A stretch of DNA of 64,000 bases from Bradyrhizobium sp. WSM1417 (GTDB lineage Bacteria; Pseudomonadota; Alphaproteobacteria; Rhizobiales; Xanthobacteraceae), in contig NZ_KI911783.1 of assembly GCF_000515415.1 (NCBI RefSeq), forward strand, positions 4,826,392 to 4,890,391, written 5' to 3'. Under the pieces are notes generated by a model. The model made no database searches. It had not been told where the DNA came from and worked only from the letters and a program-made list of their open reading frames with translations. Below are positions 17,599-28,100 of this stretch, piece after piece. The position numbers were made by a program, and so were the translations under genes. Each line of letters opens with the position of its first letter. The first letter of the stretch is position 1.

Positions 17599-19839
17599 TT
17601 GCAGAGCAGCGGCGCCGGGGCGCGCGCGTTCCAGAACGCGCGATTGCAGAAGAAATTGAAGAAGCAGGCGGACGCGATCATTTCGAGCGCGAATGCGGCC
17701 TATGGCCAGGGGCGGTATGCGGAGACCGAGGCGCTCTGCCGCCAGATCCTGAATGAACTTCCGGAGCATTTCGGCGCCTTGCACCTGCTTGGCTTGGGCG
17801 CATTCGCAAGCCGACATTTCGAGGCAGCGAAACAGGCACTCAAATATGCCGTGACGGTCGACCCACGCTCCGCACAAGCTTTTTCCGATTTGGGAGCCAC
17901 GCATTTCGCACTTGGGGAATATGAGGACGCGCGTACGTCCCTGGAGCGGGCCATCGCGTTGAAGCCCAGCTTCCCGCTGGCCTTGGCCAACCTCGGCAAT
18001 ACCTTGTTGCACCTAAACCGCGTCGAGCAGGCTATCGAAATGTACGATCGCGCAATCGGGCTGAAGCCCGATCATGCCGATGCGCTCTGCAATCGCGGAC
18101 TGGCAGAGCTCGCGCTGCGCCAGCTTGATCGCGCCAAACGGAGCTTCGAGCGCGCACTGTTGTTTCAGCCGCGAAACGTGGAAGCGCTCGTCGGCAAAGG
18201 TCTGGTCAATATCGAACTCAGAAACTTCGAAGAGGCCAAAGGTGCGCTGGAGGCGGCGCTCGCGATCAGGCCGGGTTCGGCGAAGATCCTGGCGAACCGT
18301 GGACGGCTCAATCTTGAGACGTCGAGGTTGGATCAGGCGGCGGCAGATTTTGACGCGGCCCTTGCGCTTGCGCCCAAGCTCGAGGTGGCCTTGCAGGGGA
18401 AGGCACAAGTCGCGCTCGCCATGGGAAATACGGCGCAAGCTATTCTGGCCTGCACCACGCTGCTGGAGGAATATCCGCGCTCCGCGGTCGCTATGGCGCT
18501 CTTGAGCGCTTGCTTTGCAAACCAGGGAGAGATCGCATCAGCGATCGAGCTACTCGATGCGGCGCTGGCCATTGTACCGGATGCCTCCTTGATCGGGCGG
18601 AAGATCTTCTTTCTCGACTATCTCTCCGACGCCGATTTCACGGTCCAGCAGGCCGCACGAAAGCAGTGGTGGGACGCGATCGGCTCGAAGTTGCCGCGAA
18701 GGACTCTTGCCCCCCGGCAGCTCGATCCCGACAGGCGGATCGTGGTTGGCTATGTTGCTGCCGAGTTTTGGCACCATTCGGCGGCGTTCACCCTGTTGCC
18801 GGTGCTCAGTCGTCACGATCACGCCAAATTCGAGATCATCTGCTATTCGTGCTCGCCGGTAAGAGATGAGATGACCGCCGCATTCAGGTCCTCGGCGGAT
18901 CTCTGGGTCGACGCCTGGCAGCTTTCGGACGACGAACTGGCCGATCGCATTCAGACCGACAAGGTCGATATCCTGATCGACGTGTCCGGGCACACGACCG
19001 GCAACAGGCTCCACGTCTTCGCCCGCAAGCCAGCTCCCATCCAAGTCTCGGGGTTTGGTCACGCCACGGGCACGGGCCTTCAGACCATGGACTACGTGCT
19101 CGCGGATCCCGTCTTCATTCCGGAATCGGCGCGCCATCTGCTGGCTGAAAAGGTCTACGACCTGCCGTGCCTGATCACGATCGATCCCATTTTGGATGTA
19201 CCTGCATCGGAGCCTCCCATGCTCCGCAACGGCCATGTCACCTTCGGCGTGTTCAACCGCATCTACAAGATCTCGGACGAGGCCATCCGCGTGTGGTCGA
19301 ACGTGATGCGCGAGGTGACCGGATCGAAGATCGTCATCAAGCATACCCTGCTCGACGATCCCATGCTGCGCGATAGTCTGATGGCGCGGTTCGTGGCACA
19401 GGGCGTTGCCGAGGAGAATGTCATCTGCCTGGGCTCGTCACTACGCCACGAGCACCTGCGGGCGTTTGCGAACGTCGACATATCGCTCGACACGTTCCCG
19501 CAAAACGGCGGCGTCAGCACCTGGGAATCGCTCTATGCAGGCGTTCCGGTCGTGGCCAAGCTCGGCAACGGCGCCTCATCGCGTGCCGGCGGTTCGATCG
19601 TGGCTGCGGTCGGTCTCGACGACTGGGTCGTCGAGCATGACGAGGGCTATGCGGCGATCGCCTGCAAATATGCGGCGCAGCCGGCGCATCTGGCGAAGTT
19701 GCGCAGCGAGTTGCCGGCTCGGATCGCAGCGTCCCCCGCCGGCAACGTCGAGACCTACACGCGCAGCGTCGAGGCGGGTTACCGCCAGTTCTGGCGCGAC
19801 TATTGTGCCGCGGCTGCCGATGCCAACGAGGGCGCCTGA
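17599..19839 (+). CDS. TPR protein with C-terminal O-GlcNAc-transferase-like (SPINDLY) domain
   Basis: A 746-residue protein. Residues 25-330 are tandem tetratricopeptide repeats (GRYAETEALCRQILNELPEH, VEQAIEMYDRAIGLKPDHAD and others). From about residue 365 a Glyco_transf_41 domain follows, with VVGYVAAEFWHHSA, DILIDVSGHTTGNRL, TFGVFNRIYKIS and the donor-binding PQNGGVSTWESLYAGVPVV. The fold uses a UDP- or GDP-sugar; bacterial members may modify proteins (for example flagellin or adhesins) or polysaccharides. Targets here are unknown. The start is TTG at 17599 after CCGGAGAG, an adequate ribosome site. A remnant of a paralogue's 3' end sits 111 bases upstream. Confidence 0.88.
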   Translation: MQSSGAGARAFQNARLQKKLKKQADAIISSANAAYGQGRYAETEALCRQILNELPEHFGALHLLGLGAFASRHFEAAKQALKYAVTVDPRSAQAFSDLGATHFALGEYEDARTSLERAIALKPSFPLALANLGNTLLHLNRVEQAIEMYDRAIGLKPDHADALCNRGLAELALRQLDRAKRSFERALLFQPRNVEALVGKGLVNIELRNFEEAKGALEAALAIRPGSAKILANRGRLNLETSRLDQAAADFDAALALAPKLEVALQGKAQVALAMGNTAQAILACTTLLEEYPRSAVAMALLSACFANQGEIASAIELLDAALAIVPDASLIGRKIFFLDYLSDADFTVQQAARKQWWDAIGSKLPRRTLAPRQLDPDRRIVVGYVAAEFWHHSAAFTLLPVLSRHDHAKFEIICYSCSPVRDEMTAAFRSSADLWVDAWQLSDDELADRIQTDKVDILIDVSGHTTGNRLHVFARKPAPIQVSGFGHATGTGLQTMDYVLADPVFIPESARHLLAEKVYDLPCLITIDPILDVPASEPPMLRNGHVTFGVFNRIYKISDEAIRVWSNVMREVTGSKIVIKHTLLDDPMLRDSLMARFVAQGVAEENVICLGSSLRHEHLRAFANVDISLDTFPQNGGVSTWESLYAGVPVVAKLGNGASSRAGGSIVAAVGLDDWVVEHDEGYAAIACKYAAQPAHLAKLRSELPARIAASPAGNVETYTRSVEAGYRQFWRDYCAAAADANEGA

Positions 19840-19974
19840 CGCTGCCGGGTGGGGCGAAGCCTCGAATTTCGCCGGCCAGCTTAGTCGTCCGGAAACCATG
19901 CGCCGGTGCGCGACCGTGCCGGTTCATGGCTCCGAAAGCTATTTCTGGGCATATGGCGCCAAAAGGGTGCGCCA

Positions 19975-20508
19975 ATGCTCGGTTTCCTCTTCGGCTTGAA
20001 CGCACGGCTCGGGCGATTGCATTTCTTCCTCGCCACGGTCGCGCTTGCGATCGTGATGACGGCGATCTGCTTTGCAATCGCAATGGCCGTGCTGCGCAAC
20101 ACCTCGCCCGGCGCGATCCGGCCTGAGGACCTCACCAGCAGCTGCGCGATGATCGCTTCGATCGTCTTCTTCGGAGTTGCGACCTTCACGCTGCAATCGA
20201 TGCGCATCCGCGACATAGGCTGGGATCCGGTCTGCGTGGTGCCTGCCTGGTTTGCGCTCATGATCGTCGACCATGTGGTCGCGGGCCGGTTTCCGGCCTG
20301 GGCGATCGGGCAGGAACACCAGGCAACGACGGTCGGCGCGCTCGTCAACCTCGCGCTGATGCTTGCGCTCGTGTTCTGGCCGAGCGGCGACGGCGAAGGC
20401 TCCTACGGCGCTCCCCTCCCGCCGCGCACACGCGCGAACAAGCCCTCGCTATCGAACGAGCGCCTCGCGCGGGTGTCGCAGGGATCGTCGCGGCCGACCT
20501 GGAGTTAG
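19975..20508 (+). CDS. DUF805-like membrane protein
   Basis: A 177-residue protein that begins MLGFLFGLNARLGRLHFFLA, the aromatic N-terminal motif (NARLGRLHFF) typical of DUF805 proteins. About four hydrophobic segments follow, with MRIRDIGWDP between two of them, matching the R-x-HDxG-W signature region of the family. The C-terminal 50 residues are hydrophilic. DUF805 proteins are inner membrane proteins without assigned biochemistry. The ATG at 19975 follows AAAAGGG; the longer frame from 19906 adds a non-family leader. It converges with cysK, 21 bases apart. Confidence 0.75.
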   Translation: MLGFLFGLNARLGRLHFFLATVALAIVMTAICFAIAMAVLRNTSPGAIRPEDLTSSCAMIASIVFFGVATFTLQSMRIRDIGWDPVCVVPAWFALMIVDHVVAGRFPAWAIGQEHQATTVGALVNLALMLALVFWPSGDGEGSYGAPLPPRTRANKPSLSNERLARVSQGSSRPTWS

Positions 20509-20529
20509 ACGGCCGGCTTCCGGAACGTC

Positions 20530-21564
20530 CTAGACGAAGGGCAGCTTGATGTTGCTGCGCTTCTCCAGCCATTCCGGCACAGGAAGGCTCTTGGCGCGCA
20601 TGAAGTCGGCGTTGAACAGCTTCGACTGGTAACGGCTGCCGGAATCGCAGAGCACGGTGACGATCGTCTTGCCGGGCCCGAGCTGTTTCGCGAGACGCAT
20701 CGCGCCGGCAACGTTGATGCCGGTCGAGCCGCCGAGGCACAGGCCCTCGTGCTGAAGCAATTCGTAGATCACCGTCACCGCTTCGGCATCGGGAATGAGA
20801 TAGGCGTCATCGACCTTCGCGCTCTCGACGATTGCGGTAGCCCGATTGAGGCCGATCCCCTCGGTGATCGAGCCGCCCGGCGTTGCCTTGGCATCGCCCG
20901 TTCTGAAATATTCGTACATGCCCGCGCCGTGCGGGTCGGCGCAGGCGATCCTGACGTCCTTGCTCTTCTCTTTCAGGAAGCGGCTAGTGCCGGCGAGCGT
21001 GCCGCCGCTGCCGACCGAGCAGACGAAACCGTCGATCTTGCCGCCGGTCTGCTCCCAGATCTCGGGACCTGTGGACTCGTAATGCGCCTTCGCATTGTCG
21101 AGGTTGTTCCACTGGTCGGCGAACAGCACGCCGTTCGGCTCCGTCTTGCGCAACTCGTCGGCGAGGCGGCGGCCGACATGCTGGTAGTTGTTCGGATTGG
21201 AATAGGGCAGGGCCGGCGATTCCAGCAGCTCGGCGCCGCACAGCTTCAGAAAATCCTTCTTCTCCTGGCTCTGCGTCTCCGGGATCACGATCAGGGTGCG
21301 GTAGCCGCGCGCGCTGGCCACGACCGCAAGGCCGATGCCGGTATTGCCGGCGGTCGATTCCACCACGAGACCGCCGGGCTTGAGCTCGCCGCGCTTCTCG
21401 GCCTCGAGGATCATCCATTTGCCGGCGCGATCCTTCACTGACTGGCCGGGATTCATGAACTCGGCCTTGCCCAGGATGGTGCAGCCGGTCAGTTCGGAAG
21501 CGCGCTTGAGCTGGATCAGCGGAGTGTTGCCGATGGCTTCGACAACGTCGTTTTTGATGGTCAT
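20530..21564 (-). CDS. cysK: Cysteine synthase A (O-acetylserine sulfhydrylase)
   Basis: A 344-residue PLP enzyme predicted to make cysteine from O-acetylserine and sulfide. The PLP lysine is in NPGQSVKDRAGKWM (Lys44), the substrate loop is STAGNTGIGLA, and the phosphate-binding glycine loop is SVGSGGTLAG. The ATG at 21564 (MTIKNDVVEAIGNTPLI) gives the family N-terminus; seven more residues are possible from 21585. The protein is slightly longer than E. coli CysK because of a C-terminal extension ending EWLEKRSNIKLPFV. Other beta-replacement activities in this fold cannot be excluded. Confidence 0.9.
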   Translation of the reverse strand: MTIKNDVVEAIGNTPLIQLKRASELTGCTILGKAEFMNPGQSVKDRAGKWMILEAEKRGELKPGGLVVESTAGNTGIGLAVVASARGYRTLIVIPETQSQEKKDFLKLCGAELLESPALPYSNPNNYQHVGRRLADELRKTEPNGVLFADQWNNLDNAKAHYESTGPEIWEQTGGKIDGFVCSVGSGGTLAGTSRFLKEKSKDVRIACADPHGAGMYEYFRTGDAKATPGGSITEGIGLNRATAIVESAKVDDAYLIPDAEAVTVIYELLQHEGLCLGGSTGINVAGAMRLAKQLGPGKTIVTVLCDSGSRYQSKLFNADFMRAKSLPVPEWLEKRSNIKLPFV

Positions 21565-22292
21565 GTCAGGGGAAATCACTGGCAAAGGGGTTGATCAGGT
21601 TGGCCAGAACCTAGTGCTTGGGCGGTCAAAGGGGAAGGCTTTTGCGCTGCGGCGAAACCGGCGAAATTGCCCGTAGGCAGAGAAAATTTGGAAGGAGAGA
21701 ACGCCCATGCTGCTGCTGTGCTACGCCGCGGGATTTCAGTAGGAGGATGTGGCCGGCCTCTGCCAAAACATGGAAGATAAGGATCGTCACCAGCGCATTT
21801 TCGCCGTGAGGCGTCGCCGTCGAAGAGTGCGGATGGTGCGCGGGAGGCGGTCGCCATATCGGCATGACGAACGCCTGTTCGTTTCGGACAATGGACGACC
21901 TCGCGAGAGTGGCCGGGCCCGGTTTCGAGACCGGACTGAAGCCGCAGCGCGGGCGTGCAGGCGGATTGAAGGGGATTGGCGTCGGTGTGGCGGCAATATC
22001 ACATGAAATCTTGGTAAGCTCGAACACACTCGGGGACGGCCCTGAAATTCAAAAACCGCCTGCAGGACAGCATCCTTTTGTATTTTCCTAGTTCTAAGAT
22101 CGTCGTGCTTTGGCGGGCATCTCGCAACTGCGGGACTGTCGCGCAGTTGCGCGCCCGGCTAGTATGGGCGACAGGTTCCGCAGAAAGCATCACCTCCGTG
22201 AAAGAGTTGTCCAAAGCCCCCCGACTGTGCCGCCGCGAATCGGTTACTGCGGCGGCGCCGTGGCGGCTCGATCTGCCCGGCGGGGGGTGTGT
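21565..22292. other. 728-base region without a supported gene
   Basis: Open frames on both strands (for example 21626-22027 minus and 21749-22006 plus) have no recognisable family or good start. Two very short ORFs sit behind strong Shine-Dalgarno sequences: 21707-21742 (11 codons, after GGAAGGAGAG) and one starting at 21746. They are too short to judge. The part next to the efflux operon contains the perfect inverted repeat at 22123-22151. Confidence 0.5.
22123..22151. promoter_or_regulatory. Operator-like inverted repeat upstream of the RND efflux operon
   Basis: CGCAACTGCG and CGCAGTTGCG are perfect 10-bp inverted arms with a 9-base spacer. It lies about 140 bases before the first efflux gene, just upstream of a TAGTAT hexamer (22160-22165) that could be a -10 box. 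Size and symmetry suit a dimeric repressor of the TetR or MarR type; no regulator gene is adjacent. Confidence 0.5.
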
Positions 22293-23771
22293 GTGACACA
22301 GGATGTTCCTGCGACCGCCGTGCGGCGGTCTTCAGGCGCCACGTCCCGGACGCGACGTGCGGCGCGCTGGCTTGCGGTCGCTTGCCTCGCCGCCGGCTCG
22401 GGCGCGTGCGTGCTGACACAGGATCTTCCTGATCCCGCGCTCGACGTTCCCACGCAGTACAAATACGCCGGCAAGGCGGATGCGCCGCCATCGCTGGATT
22501 GGTGGCGCAGCTTCCGCTCCGCGGAGCTGACACAGCTGATGGAAGAGGCGCAGACCGTCAATCTCGACATCGCCGCCGCCGTCTCGCGCATCGTCGAGGC
22601 CGACGCGCAGGCGCGGCAGGCGGGTGCGGCGCTGCTGCCGAGCCTTTCCGGCACCGGGCAGGAGGCCTATTCACGCACCTCCGGCTCCTCCGCCTCCGGG
22701 CTCACCAATGGCGGCCGTGAGGTCGTCAACTACCAGGCTTCGCTGAGCGCAAGCTACCAGCTCGATTTCTGGGGTCAAAATCGGGACGCCCTGCAAACGG
22801 CGGAAGAGACGGCAAACGCCAACCGCTTCGATCGCGACGTGGTTGCGCTGACGACGCTTGCAGGCGTCGCCAACGCCTATTTCCAGGTGCTGGCCTCGCA
22901 GGATCGCATCCGGACCTCACAGCGCAACATCGCGAGCGCACAGCGCATCCTCGATGCCGTCAGGGAACGGCGTAAGGCCGGCACCGGCACCGACCTCGAC
23001 GTCGCCCAGCAGGAGAGCGTGCTCGCAAACCAGAAAGCACTGGTGCCGCCGCTGCGTCAGACGCTCGACCAGAACGTCAATGCGCTTGCAGTCCTGGTGT
23101 CGCGGCCGCCGGAGAGCGTGCGCGTGCTCGGCGGCTCGCTGAACCGGATCGCAATTCCCCGCGTGACGCCCGGCCTGCCGTCGGAGCTCCTGACGCAGCG
23201 GCCCGACATTCGCCGGCAGGAGGCCCAGCTCGCCTCCGCGACAGCGAACGTCGGCAATGCCCGCGCGCAATTCTTTCCGACCATCCAGCTCACCGGCAAT
23301 GGCGGCTATCAGAGCTCGGCCCTGGTCTCGCTGTTCCAGCCGCATGCGGCGTTCTTCCAGCTGGTTGGCAGCGCGACGCAGCCGATCTTCGACGGCGGCA
23401 AGATCCTCGGCAATTTCGAGTTTGCCAAGGCGCGGCAGGACGAATTGCTGCAGACCTACCGCAAGACCATCATCCAGTCCTTTGCCGATGTCGACAATGC
23501 GCTGTTCTCGATCAAGCAAACCACGATCAGGCTGCAATTGCAGCGTGACGTCCTCAACGCCTCCCGCCGCGCCTTCGATCTCTCCGAGCAGCAGTTGCGC
23601 GCGGGCACCGCCGACATCGTCACCGTGCTCAATACGCAACTGACTCTGTTCCAGGCGGAGGACGCGCTGTCGCAGGCGCAACTTGCCCGCCTTCTTGCTA
23701 TCGTCAGCCTGTATCAGGCGCTCGGCGGCGGCTGGGAGCCGAGGATGGAGAAACCGGTCAATGCTCTTTAA
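22293..23771 (+). CDS. RND efflux outer membrane factor (NodT family)
   Basis: A 492-residue OEP-family outer membrane channel. After a short Arg-rich start and a hydrophobic stretch there is an export signal ending ACLAAGSGAC; the Cys may be lipidated, though the lipobox is poor. The body has the two OEP repeats (LDWWRSFRSAELTQLMEEAQ near the start, RQEAQLASATANVGNARAQF in the middle). GTG at 22293 (or 22287) directly after a GGCGGGGGG run is preferred; the frame is open to 22110 but the upstream part is not family-like. It overlaps the adaptor gene by 11 bases. Confidence 0.88.
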   Translation: MTQDVPATAVRRSSGATSRTRRAARWLAVACLAAGSGACVLTQDLPDPALDVPTQYKYAGKADAPPSLDWWRSFRSAELTQLMEEAQTVNLDIAAAVSRIVEADAQARQAGAALLPSLSGTGQEAYSRTSGSSASGLTNGGREVVNYQASLSASYQLDFWGQNRDALQTAEETANANRFDRDVVALTTLAGVANAYFQVLASQDRIRTSQRNIASAQRILDAVRERRKAGTGTDLDVAQQESVLANQKALVPPLRQTLDQNVNALAVLVSRPPESVRVLGGSLNRIAIPRVTPGLPSELLTQRPDIRRQEAQLASATANVGNARAQFFPTIQLTGNGGYQSSALVSLFQPHAAFFQLVGSATQPIFDGGKILGNFEFAKARQDELLQTYRKTIIQSFADVDNALFSIKQTTIRLQLQRDVLNASRRAFDLSEQQLRAGTADIVTVLNTQLTLFQAEDALSQAQLARLLAIVSLYQALGGGWEPRMEKPVNAL

Positions 23772-25158
23772 GCCGGATACGAAGCAGGGCGCGAAGGAGG
23801 GAACGGCGAAGACGTCGCGCGGGCGCGGCTTCGTCATGACCCTGATCACGCTGGCGATCCTCGGCGGGCTCGGCTACTACGGCTGGACCACCTGGCACCA
23901 GCAGCCGCAGCAGGCGAACGGCCGCAATCAACGGCCGGATCTGCCGGTACCGGTGCTGGCGGCGACGCCCCGCATCCAGGACGTTCCCGTCTATCTCGAC
24001 GGCGTCGGCGCGATCCGCGCACTCAACACCGTGACCGTCCGCTCGCAGGTCGACGGCAAGCTGATCGCGGTCAATTTCACCGAGGGACAGGACGTCAAGA
24101 AGGGCGACGTGGTCGGCGAGATCGACCCGGCGCTCTACCAGGCGACGTACGATCAGGCTGTCGCCAAGAAGGCGCAGGACCAGGCCCAGCTCGCCAACCA
24201 GCGTATCGACCTCACGCGCTACGAGCAGCTCGCCGCATCCAATGCCGGATCCAAGCAGCAGGCCGACACCCAGCGCGCGCTGGTCGCTCAGACCGAGGCC
24301 CTTGTGAAGGCCGATCAGGCCGCGATCGACAATGCGGCGGCGACGCTAAGCTACACCAAGATCGTGGCGCCGATCTCGGGCCGCGCCGGCCTGCGCCAGG
24401 TCGACCAGGGCAACATCATCCACGCCTCCGACACCACCGGTCTCGTCGTGATCACGCAATTGCAGCCGATCGCGGTGTGGTTTAGCCTGCCGCAGCAGCA
24501 GATCATGCGGATCAACGCCGCGGCGGCGAAGGGCACGCTCGCGGTCGACGTGTTCGGCAATGACGGCCTCACCGTGATCGACACCGGCAAGCTCACCGGC
24601 ATCGACAACCAGGTCGACCAGACCACGGGAACGCTCAGGCTCAAGGCCGAATTCCCCAACGCCAATTACCAGCTCTGGCCTGGCCAGTTCGTCAATGTCC
24701 GCCTCAAGGTCGAGACCTTGACACAGGCGCTGGTGGTGCCGACCTCGGCCGTGCAGCGCGGACCGATCGGCACGTTCAGCTATGTCATCGGCGAGGACAA
24801 CGTGGTTGCGGCCAAGCCGGTGACGGTGACGCAGCAGAACGAGCATGACGCCGTGATCGCCAGCGGCCTCTCGGCGACGGACAAGGTCGTGACGACGGGC
24901 TTTGCCAATCTGTCCGATGGCTCCAAGGTGGTCATCGGCCGCGACGACCAGACGCCGTCGGCCGATCTCGCGCCACGCAAGCGCTCGCGCGGCCCGGATG
25001 GTCAGAAGAAGGATGGCGCCAAAGACGGCCAGAAGGACGGGCAAGATAAGGACGGCGAGTTCCGCGCGAAGCGCAAGAGCAGCGAAGGCGACCAGAAGGG
25101 CCAGACCGGACCGGCACCAGGGCCGGGTGCATCGGGAAGTGGAGCCAAGCAGCCATGA
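23761..25158 (+). CDS. RND efflux periplasmic adaptor (MdtA-like)
   Basis: A 465-residue membrane fusion protein. One N-terminal membrane segment (around residues 22-42) is followed by the lipoyl/hairpin region: VRSQVDGKLIAVNFTEGQDV, an alpha-hairpin rich in Gln and Ala, then SYTKIVAPISGRAGLRQVDQ and the beta-barrel segment LWPGQFVNVRLKVETL. It bridges the permeases at 25.2-31.4 kb to the outer membrane factor. The last 65 residues are unusual: a Lys/Asp/Gly/Gln-rich, probably disordered tail. The ATG at 23761 overlaps the upstream stop by 11 bases. Confidence 0.92.
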   Translation: MLFKPDTKQGAKEGTAKTSRGRGFVMTLITLAILGGLGYYGWTTWHQQPQQANGRNQRPDLPVPVLAATPRIQDVPVYLDGVGAIRALNTVTVRSQVDGKLIAVNFTEGQDVKKGDVVGEIDPALYQATYDQAVAKKAQDQAQLANQRIDLTRYEQLAASNAGSKQQADTQRALVAQTEALVKADQAAIDNAAATLSYTKIVAPISGRAGLRQVDQGNIIHASDTTGLVVITQLQPIAVWFSLPQQQIMRINAAAAKGTLAVDVFGNDGLTVIDTGKLTGIDNQVDQTTGTLRLKAEFPNANYQLWPGQFVNVRLKVETLTQALVVPTSAVQRGPIGTFSYVIGEDNVVAAKPVTVTQQNEHDAVIASGLSATDKVVTTGFANLSDGSKVVIGRDDQTPSADLAPRKRSRGPDGQKKDGAKDGQKDGQDKDGEFRAKRKSSEGDQKGQTGPAPGPGASGSGAKQP

Positions 25159-25194
25159 TCCCGACAACAGCCGCCTGAGCGGCAGGCGCATCCC

Positions 25195-28100
25195 ATGGGC
25201 GTCTCCGAACCCTTCATCCGCCGTCCCATCGCGACCTCGTTGCTCGGCATCGCGCTTCTGATCGGCGGGCTGCTCGGCTATTTCGCGCTGCCGGTGTCCG
25301 CGCTGCCGCAGGTCGATTTCCCGACCGTGCAGGTGACGACGCAATTGCCGGGCGCGAGCCCCGACGTGATCGCCTCGCTGATCACCGCGCCGTTGGAGCG
25401 GCAGCTCGGCCAGATCCCGTCGCTGTCGGCGATGAACTCGACGAGCTCGTTCGGCGTCAGCCAGATTTCGCTCCAATTCGATCTCAACCGCGACATCGAC
25501 GGCGCGACCCAGGACGTCCAGGCCGCGATCAATGCCGCGGCCGGCGTGCTGCCCAAGACGCTGCCTTATCCGCCGACCTACGCCAAGGTGAACCCGGCCG
25601 ATGCGCCGGTGATGACGTTGGCGCTGCGCTCCGACACGATCTCGTTGCGGGCGATGAGCGACATCGCCGACACGCTTCTGGCGCAGCGGCTGAGCCAGGT
25701 TTCCGGCGTCGGACGCGTCTCTGTGCTCGGCGGACTGAAGCCGGCCGTCCGCATCCAGGCGGATCTCGCGCGGCTGGCCGCCTATGGCATCGCCATGGAA
25801 GACCTGCGCACCGCGATCGCCAGTGCCAACGTCTCCGGGCCGAAAGGCTCGCTCGACGGCGCGCAGCAATCCTACATCATCGCCGCCAACGACCAGATCG
25901 CCGCCGCCGACGCCTACAAGCCTGTCATCATCGCCTACCGCAACGGTTCCCCCGTCACCATCGCCGACGTCGCGCAGATCGTCGATGGCCTCGAGAACGA
26001 CCGCACCGGCGGCTGGTACCAGGGCTCGCCGGCCGTCATCATCGACATCCAGCGTCAGCCCGGCGCCAATGTGATCGACGTTGTCAGCCAGATCCGCGCG
26101 GAAATCCCAAAGGTCCAGCGCGCTATTCCGGCCGGCGTGAACCTCACCATCGTCTCCGACCGCACCGTCACCATCCGCGCCTCGGTCCGCGACGTGCAGT
26201 TCACGCTGATCCTGAGCGTCGTGCTCGTGACGCTTGTGGTGCTGCTGTTCCTGCGTTCGCTGCGCGCCACGCTGATTGCCGGCGTGGCGCTGCCGCTGTC
26301 GCTGATCACGAGCTTCGGCATCATGTATTTCGCCGGCTTCAGCCTCGACAATCTGTCGCTGATGGCGCTCACCATCGGCACCGGCTTCGTCGTCGACGAT
26401 GCCATCGTGATGATCGAGAACATCGTCCGCCACATGGAGAACGGCGACAGCGCGATGGAGGCGTCGCTCAAGGGCGCCAGCGAGATCGGCTTCACCGTGA
26501 TCTCACTGACGGTGTCGCTGATCGCGGTGTTTATCCCGCTGCTGTTCATGTCGGGCCTTGTCGGCCGCATGTTCCGCGAATTCGCGCTGACGCTGACGAT
26601 CGCGGTCGTGACCTCCGCCGTGGTCTCGCTGACGCTGACGCCGATGATGTGCTCGCGCCTGCTGAAGCATGCCCATGAAGAGCTGGCAGTGCCGGGTCTT
26701 GCCGCGGTCAGCCACTTCATCGATCGCACCGTCGGGTTCTATCACCGCACGCTGCTCTGGGTGCTGGAGCGCCAGCGCGCGACGCTGGTCGTGACCTTCG
26801 CCACGCTGATCGCGACCCTGGCGCTCTATGTCGTCGCGCCAAAGGGCTTCCTGCCGCTGCAGGACACCGCCTCGATCACCGCGGTGACGGAAGCCGGTCC
26901 GGACGTGTCGTTTGCGGAGATGCAGAAGCGGCAGGCCGACGCGGCCGACGCCATCAAGGCCGACCCCGATGTAACAGGCGTGGTCTCGGTGATCGGAGCA
27001 GGCTCGGTCAATCCGACCACCAATGTCGGCCGTCTGGTCATGACGTTGAAACCTCGCGGTGAGCGGCGCGACGACGTCAGCATCGTCATCACCCGGCTGA
27101 AGGAGCGAGTGGCCGCCATCCCCGGCATGACCGTCTATTTCCAGCCGGTGCAGGACGTGCAGATCTCGACCCAGTCGAGCCGCTCGCAATACCAATACAC
27201 GCTGACCGGCACCGACGCCGCTTTGGTGTCGGAATGGGCGCGCAAGCTGGTTGCCGAGATGCGGCGCGATCCGCTGTTCCGCGACGTCTCCTCGGAGGCG
27301 CAGGAAGGCGGCCTGCGGGCGCAGCTCACGGTCGACCGCACCCGCGCCGGCCAGCTCGGCGTCAGCCTCCAGGGCATCACCGACACGCTCAACGACGCCT
27401 TCGCGCAGCGCCAGATCTCGACGATCTACGGCCAGGCCAACCAGTACCGCGTGGTGCTGGAAGCGCTGCCGATGTACCAGCGCGATCCCTCGATCCTGTC
27501 GAAGCTTTATCTGCCGGGCGCGGCGAGCGCGACCGCCGGCGCGCCCAACGCACAGGTGCCGCTCTCCGCCGTGGCGACGCTGACCCGCACCACCGCGCCG
27601 CTCGCGATTTCGCACCAGGCGCAATTCCCGTCGATCTCGCTCAGCTTCAATCTCGCCCCGGGCGCGGCGCTCGGCGACGCTGTCGAGGCCGTGAAGACCA
27701 TCGAGACGCGGATCGAGATGCCCAACAGCATCGTCGGCGTCTATGCCGGCGATGCCGCCGAATTCGCCAAGGCACTCGCCGGCCAACCCTGGCTACTGCT
27801 GGCCGCGGTGATCACGATCTATATCGTGCTCGGCGTGCTCTACGAGAGCTACATCCATCCGATCACGATCCTCTCGACGCTGCCTTCGGCCGGCGTCGGC
27901 GCGATCCTGGCGCTGATGCTGTGTGGGCAGGACCTCTCGGTGATCGGGCTGATCGGCATCATCCTGCTCATGGGCATCGTCAAGAAGAACGCGATCATGA
28001 TGATCGATTTCGCGCTCGAGGCCGAGCGCGGGCAGGGGATGTCGCCGAACGAGGCGATCGTGCAGGCTTGTCTGCTGCGCTTCCGTCCGATCATGATGAC

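Noticed and set aside
21707..21742. 11-codon ORF behind a strong Shine-Dalgarno (MLLLCYAAGFQ)
   Set aside because: Too short to judge and not followed by a gene that it could attenuate.
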